Shown here: positions 57,630 through 59,219 of the stretch, piece by piece
How positions within the stretch are numbered: the first letter of the stretch is position 1
Layout of the letters: each line of letters starts with the position of its first letter
From: JANMDR01 sp043760555
GTDB lineage: Bacteria; Pseudomonadota; Gammaproteobacteria; Burkholderiales; Usitatibacteraceae
Reading direction: 5' to 3'
NCBI GenBank assembly: GCA_043760555.1
Contig: JAYUOW010000318.1
Coordinates: 1-59,219 of the forward strand
DNA: 59,219 bases
The notes under the pieces: model-generated
Told to the model about the DNA's origin: nothing
Databases searched by the model: none
Seen by the model: only the letters and a program-made list of their open reading frames with translations
Program-made: the position numbers and the translations under genes

Positions 57630-58015
57630 CCACCCACGCCGAAAAGCGCGGCGTAAACGTCATCCTCGATATGGTCGGCGGGTCATACATTGAGAAAAAC
57701 CTGCGCAATCTAGCGCTCGAAGGCCGTTACTGCTTCATCGCCTTCTTGCAAGGTGGGGTCGCCCAAATTGATTTCCGCCCCCTAATGATGAAACGCCAAA
57801 CCATCACCGGATCAACCTTGCGCGCACGACCCGATGCGCACAAGGCAGCGATTGCCGAATCGCTAAAGTTGCAAGTGTGGCCGCTAATTGAGGCAGGTAA
57901 AATAAAGCCAACGATACACGCCACTTTTCCACTTGCCGAAGTGGCGCAAGCACATACGCTGATGGAATCATCTGCCCACATTGGTAAGATTATGTTGGTT
58001 TTGAGCGGGGAATAG
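57629..58015 (+). pseudogene. Truncated 3' copy of the quinone oxidoreductase gene (right direct repeat)
   Basis: Encodes the last ~125 codons of the PIG3-like oxidoreductase in frame (VNVILDMVGGSYIEKNLR ... KIMLVLSGE*), lacking the N-terminal two-thirds and a start with a ribosome binding site. About 93% identical to 53266-53655, with six or seven amino-acid changes. It is followed by a family A palindrome (58027). Likely the original chromosomal 3' end, displaced by the insertion (inference). Confidence 0.85.
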
Positions 58016-58026
58016 CGTAATTTTAG

Positions 58027-58063
58027 TGCCTGAAGATGCCCTATTTTAGGGTATCTTCAGGCA
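58027..58063. repeat. Palindromic repeat family A, copy 8
   Basis: TGCCTGAAGAtGCCC - TATTTTA - GGGtaTCTTCAGGCA, almost perfect 15-bp arms, 11 bases after the displaced oxidoreductase 3' end. Confidence 0.9.
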
Positions 58064-58099
58064 TTCGTTCAAGTTACTTTCGACTTAAAATCACGCTGG

Positions 58100-59143
58100 C
58101 TATTGGTTAAACAACCGACTCCTCTGTCGCGGCACGCTCACTTTCCAACTACCCACACTACCGGCGGTGCTTACTTTTGAAGTAACGCCGCAATGAAACT
58201 CAGCGCGAATAGGTTGCGGGTGTTGCGCATTGGTGCGGGCTGCAAATAGCGCTTTCACTTCAGCCAACGTATAGCCATTAGCGCAGGCACCGTTAACAGT
58301 ATCGCGTGGGTAAAACCACGTACTGTTGCGAATACCGTATTCGTCAAAACTACCTTCACCAAACGGTGCCGGCGGTCGTCCTTCACTGTTAGCAATTGGG
58401 CCTGCGATATGAAGGCCGATGTACTTTTCGTTAAAGCCCATTTCGACAATGCGCGCCGATGGCGCAAGCTCTTCGGCAAGCAATGCAAAAACCGCATCAG
58501 GATTTTTCAGCCAGTTGGTTGCGGTAAGTGGCGCCATTGGCGTTAACGCTTGATAAGTTGCGTTGTTCGCCAGACTTGGAGCGGCGCTGATCAACCGTGG
58601 AAACGCTGTCGCATCGGGCTGTATCACTTCAACCGAACCATCGGCCAACCAACGCCGCTGCAACAGCTCGCCCTTCACCGGGTCTGCAGGGTCTTGCGCG
58701 GCTTCCAGCCCTTGCCAGCTTTGATTTGGCAAACCCGCAAAGTAATCAAAAAGGTTGATGTCAAACATCACGGTTCGAGACTCAGTGGGCGCAGATTTGG
58801 TCGGCAAGCGCGATGCAAACGCACGCGGGTAGCGCGCACCATGTTCCACACCAGAACCATTGCAATAAAAATGACGCATTGATGCGGTATCAGCACCATC
58901 CATCACATACCAATCCATGCCGTCCTTATGCCACGCAAAAGCCAGTGGCGCTTGATCCCAATGACCTGCCAGCCATTGCATTCGGCAATGCGCAATAGTC
59001 TGCGCGAGCGTCATGCTGCGCAAATCAGTTTGTGGTGGCGGCACTGGTTTTGGCGGTTCATGGAACAGCGTCAGAACGACTACCAGTGCGATAAAAGCGA
59101 ACGGTAATATTTGTAACCACGGCCAGCGTTTGAAGGACATCAT
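58100..59143 (-). CDS. Anchored or exported protein of unknown function
   Basis: About 347 residues; ATG 59143 (or 59140) has ACGGAGCAAA just upstream. The N-terminus carries a single hydrophobic span (WPWLQILPFAFIALVVVLTLF, residues ~8-28) followed by a proline-rich stretch (EPPKPVPPPQ). The rest is soluble: HWDQAPLAFAWHKDGMDWYVMDGADTASMRHFYCNGSG, MFDINLFDYFAGLPNQSW, GIRNSTWFYPRDTVNGACANGYTLAEVKALFAART, AEFHCGVTSKV. Three or four cysteines may form disulfides in the periplasm. I do not recognise the family. Transcribed alone, with a repeat on either side. Confidence 0.7.
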   Translation of the reverse strand: MMSFKRWPWLQILPFAFIALVVVLTLFHEPPKPVPPPQTDLRSMTLAQTIAHCRMQWLAGHWDQAPLAFAWHKDGMDWYVMDGADTASMRHFYCNGSGVEHGARYPRAFASRLPTKSAPTESRTVMFDINLFDYFAGLPNQSWQGLEAAQDPADPVKGELLQRRWLADGSVEVIQPDATAFPRLISAAPSLANNATYQALTPMAPLTATNWLKNPDAVFALLAEELAPSARIVEMGFNEKYIGLHIAGPIANSEGRPPAPFGEGSFDEYGIRNSTWFYPRDTVNGACANGYTLAEVKALFAARTNAQHPQPIRAEFHCGVTSKVSTAGSVGSWKVSVPRQRSRLFNQ

Positions 59144-59187
59144 TTTGCTCCGTGAGTGCATTACACTAGAATGAGAAAGCGTTTAAG

Positions 59188-59219
59188 CCCTGAAGGCACC
59201 CTATTTTAGGGCATTTACG
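59188..59219. repeat. Palindromic repeat family A, copy 9, cut by the window edge
   Basis: CCTGAAGGCACCC - TATTTTA - GGGCATTTACG; the second arm is cut or decayed. Upstream of the unknown anchored protein gene. Confidence 0.6.

Noticed and set aside
1889..59219. CRISPR array
   Set aside because: The repeated palindromes are single, kilobases apart, with no regular spacers and no cas genes.
1..59219. tRNA, rRNA or riboswitch
   Set aside because: No cloverleaf or rRNA-like sequence noticed on either strand; a covariance-model search would be needed to exclude small RNAs.

Overview
The window looks like a chromosomal segment of a Gram-negative proteobacterium, most likely a betaproteobacterium, although no rRNA or marker gene is present to prove it. 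The grounds are: secreted and outer-membrane proteins with proteobacterial signal peptides, a DUF3034 outer-membrane protein, a ChrR-like ECF sigma pair, TonB-dependent uptake, and arginine operons laid out as in pseudomonads (aot and aru). Base composition is roughly balanced. The stretch at 53.7-57.6 kb and the cassette region at 28.8-30.5 kb look richer in A+T by eye.

Layout. 0-4 kb: two secreted repeat proteins, one running off the left edge. 4.1-5.7 kb: a PspA / DUF2170 envelope-stress operon behind a twin-palindrome promoter. 6.2-20.3 kb: seven tightly coupled genes for an electron-transfer conduit (diheme b-type membrane protein; FHA-TM-decaheme protein; tandem GlcG/HbpS lipoprotein; outer-membrane barrel; decaheme protein with LVIVD propeller; c554-like pentaheme; FAD / double cyclic-nucleotide / 4x[4Fe-4S] protein). 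20.3-26.1 kb: a TPR protein, DUF3034, a secreted truncated haemoglobin, and an ECF sigma / cupin pair. 26.1-30 kb: two toxin-antitoxin pairs and gene cassettes separated by two attC-like sites with no integrase in view. 30.6-48.9 kb: arginine succinyltransferase genes (aruCFGDB order), argR, aotPOMQJ, two secreted cyanophycinases and a TonB receptor. 49-53.7 kb: a SWIM/SNF2 helicase and a quinone oxidoreductase. 53.7-57.6 kb: an inserted module with XRE and ImmA regulators, a ubiquitin-like protein, an E1-like enzyme, a DUF6527 protein and a membrane protein, flanked by a ~390-bp direct repeat of the oxidoreductase 3' end. 58.1-59.2 kb: an unknown anchored protein.

How the genes work together. 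The 30.6-48.9 kb block reads as a complete cyanophycin-scavenging regulon: secreted cyanophycinases release beta-Asp-Arg, a TonB receptor and the Aot ABC system import products, AotO/CphZ splits the dipeptide, and the arginine succinyltransferase pathway consumes the arginine. ArgR-type half-sites (TGTCGC-N8-AA, 21-bp period) lie in front of both cyanophycinase transcription units and aruC. At aruC and the second cyanophycinase the distance from half-site to -10 box is the same. The second candidate novelty is the multiheme operon with two sensory fusions (FHA and cyclic-nucleotide domains). The third is the ubiquitin-like module under XRE/ImmA control.

A dispersed family of ~35-43 bp palindromes (core GCCCTATTTTAGGGC or GCCCGTAAATAGGGC) recurs about ten times, at least two copies lying in frame inside genes. 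A second, MITE-like family is seen three times.
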